This document shows, piece after piece, positions 61,584 to 62,824 of a stretch of DNA of 62,824 nucleotides. A model generated the notes under the pieces. It made no database searches, was not told where the DNA came from, and was given only the letters and a program-made list of their open reading frames with translations. A program made the translations under genes and the position numbers. This stretch comes from Bacillota bacterium (GTDB taxonomy: Bacteria > Bacillota > Clostridia > Lachnospirales > Lachnospiraceae): NCBI GenBank assembly GCA_023450835.1, contig JAEXGM010000250.1, forward strand, positions 1 through 62,824. Direction: 5' to 3'. Numbering within the stretch: the stretch's first letter is position 1; each line of letters opens with the position of its first letter.

Positions 61584-62755
61584 TATAGCCTTGTACAATC
61601 ATCGGCTTTTATCAATTTTCCGTCTATAAATACTTTGACGACATTGGTCAGGGAATCCATAATATTGCCGTTTGCAAGAACAATATCGGCATCCTTACCG
61701 GCCACCAGGGAACCTACTCTTTCCTCAACGCCGATGTGTTTGGCGGGATTGATGGTAATAGCTTTTAAGGCATCAAATGGGTCCATGCCTGATTTCACTG
61801 CCAGTCCGGCACAAAGAGAGAGGTACTGCTGAGGCGTTACGGGGCTGTCGGTGATAATGGAAACTGATAGACCTGCCTTTGCCAGAATACCCGGTGTGGT
61901 AAAGGTTTTATTCTTCAATTCGAACTTTGTAGCATGGCCAAAGGAAGGGCCAACGGCAACGGGATAATTTTCTTTTGCCAGTTCCTCTACAATCAGATGC
62001 CCTTCTGTGCAGTGCTCCAAGGTAAGTTTCAGGTCGAATTCTTTGGCAATGCGGATTGCCGTAAAGATATCGTCTGCTCTGTGTGCATGGGCTTTCAAAG
62101 GAATCTCGCGATTCAGTACCGGAATAAGAGCTTCCAGTTTCATATTAAAACCGGGCCTTTTGCTAAGGTCATCGCCGGCGCTGTTTAGCTTCTCCAGATA
62201 TTCCTTTGCCTGGTATAGAGTTTCTCTGAGTTTTGCCGCAGTGGACATACGGGAATAGTTATTTTTATCTTTGTATACCCTTTTGGGATTCTCTCCGAAG
62301 GCACATTTCATAGCCACTTTTTCTTTGATGACCATCTTATCGATTCGGGTGCCATGCAGCTTAATGGCAGCGAAGGTGCCTCCTAATACATTGGAGCTTC
62401 CGGGGCCGGTTGCCGCACAGGTTACACCGCCCAAAGCAGCCTGTATAAAAGTCGGGTCCATGGGATTAATAGCGTCAATGGCACGCAGATGAGGTGTCAA
62501 AATATCATTCATTTCATTGTAATCTTGTCCTTCAAAGCCGATTCCGTAGCCATCCAGGCCGATATGGGAATGGGCATCTACAAGACCCGGATATACCCAT
62601 AAATCCGTGGCATCAATTACTTCCATACCTTCTTCCGGGAGTATATCCGGCTGTATTTTTGCAATTTTCCCATCTATGGCTAAGATGTCTGCTATGTAAG
62701 GGGTTTCGTGAACGGCATCATGTATCAGGCCGCCTTTAACTAACAAAGCTTCCAT
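61580..62755 (-). CDS. Amidohydrolase-family protein (imidazolonepropionase-like)
   Basis: 391 residues. Metal-site stretches are PGLVDAHSHIG, KAHAHRADD, LTLEHCTEGH and SIITDSPVTP, with the C-terminal beta sandwich VGSLVAGKDADIVLANG. The order fits the metallo-dependent amidohydrolase superfamily, of the prolidase/imidazolonepropionase-like branch; the substrate is unknown. AAAGGAG lies 7 nt upstream of the start. It is cytoplasmic and monocistronic within the window. Confidence 0.9.
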   Translation of the reverse strand: MEALLVKGGLIHDAVHETPYIADILAIDGKIAKIQPDILPEEGMEVIDATDLWVYPGLVDAHSHIGLDGYGIGFEGQDYNEMNDILTPHLRAIDAINPMDPTFIQAALGGVTCAATGPGSSNVLGGTFAAIKLHGTRIDKMVIKEKVAMKCAFGENPKRVYKDKNNYSRMSTAAKLRETLYQAKEYLEKLNSAGDDLSKRPGFNMKLEALIPVLNREIPLKAHAHRADDIFTAIRIAKEFDLKLTLEHCTEGHLIVEELAKENYPVAVGPSFGHATKFELKNKTFTTPGILAKAGLSVSIITDSPVTPQQYLSLCAGLAVKSGMDPFDALKAITINPAKHIGVEERVGSLVAGKDADIVLANGNIMDSLTNVVKVFIDGKLIKADDCTRLY

Positions 62756-62788
62756 AATAATTCTCCTTTGGGTTTATTCTTCTGTAGT

Positions 62789-62817
62789 ATAGTAATCCTT
62801 TTTGGGGGAGAAGTCAA
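62789..62817 (-). promoter_or_regulatory. Promoter of the amidohydrolase gene
   Basis: On the minus strand TTGACT (62817-62812), a 17-nt spacer, and TACTAT (62794-62789). Confidence 0.55.
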
Positions 62818-62824
62818 ATTTTGG

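Overview
The window looks like a chromosomal carbohydrate-utilisation region from a low-GC Gram-positive anaerobe. The best fit is a plant- or glycan-degrading Lachnospiraceae (Lachnoclostridium/Anaerocolumna type); this is inferred from gene style, not from a marker gene. Lipoprotein signals, AGGAGG-type ribosome sites, membrane-anchored AraC sensors and LplB/YesQ-type sugar permeases all point that way. No rRNA, tRNA, phage, IS transposase or CRISPR array was seen.

Layout. (1) 1-3239 (-): secreted GxGYxYP-family protein, cut by the window edge. (2) 3865-17355 (+): mannoside locus with a GntR/LacI-type regulator, membrane AraC sensor, two permeases, a binding lipoprotein, a decayed CehA fragment, a secreted beta-propeller protein with a mannose-type bulb lectin, and a cytoplasmic GH38 alpha-mannosidase. 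(3) 17615-23200: GNAT, GH8 lipoprotein, pyroglutamyl peptidase, LysR/AEC divergent pair, SGNH hydrolase. (4) 23357-30290: DeoR regulator, UgpAEB-like importer, PHP hydrolase and HAD phosphatase, a plausible phosphoester system. (5) 30725-37424: MFS carrier, then class II aldolase, PfkB kinase, FucI-like isomerase, cupin and ROK regulator. (6) 38025-50872: second LplB/YesQ importer, Nif3-like protein, LacI, membrane AraC, orphan binding lipoprotein, GH30. (7) 51123-57481: mirror-image GH31/AraC and AraC/GH127 pairs. (8) 57608-62755: MarR operon, two ABC-2 permeases, amidohydrolase.

The genes form self-contained uptake-and-hydrolysis modules. Secreted enzymes bind and cut a polymer, ABC importers bring in oligosaccharides, and cytoplasmic glycosidases finish the job. 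None of the three importers carries its own ATPase, so a shared MsmX-type ATPase elsewhere is expected.

The most unusual feature is a set of dispersed, modular hairpin leaders in the gene gaps. Three types (A, B, C) recur in several copies. Their loops and flanks are conserved while the stem arms change on both sides together. Several end in a ribosome-binding site placed just before a start codon. Three gene remnants (CehA C-terminus, aldo/keto reductase C-terminus, carboxylesterase C-terminus) show that the region is being remodelled.
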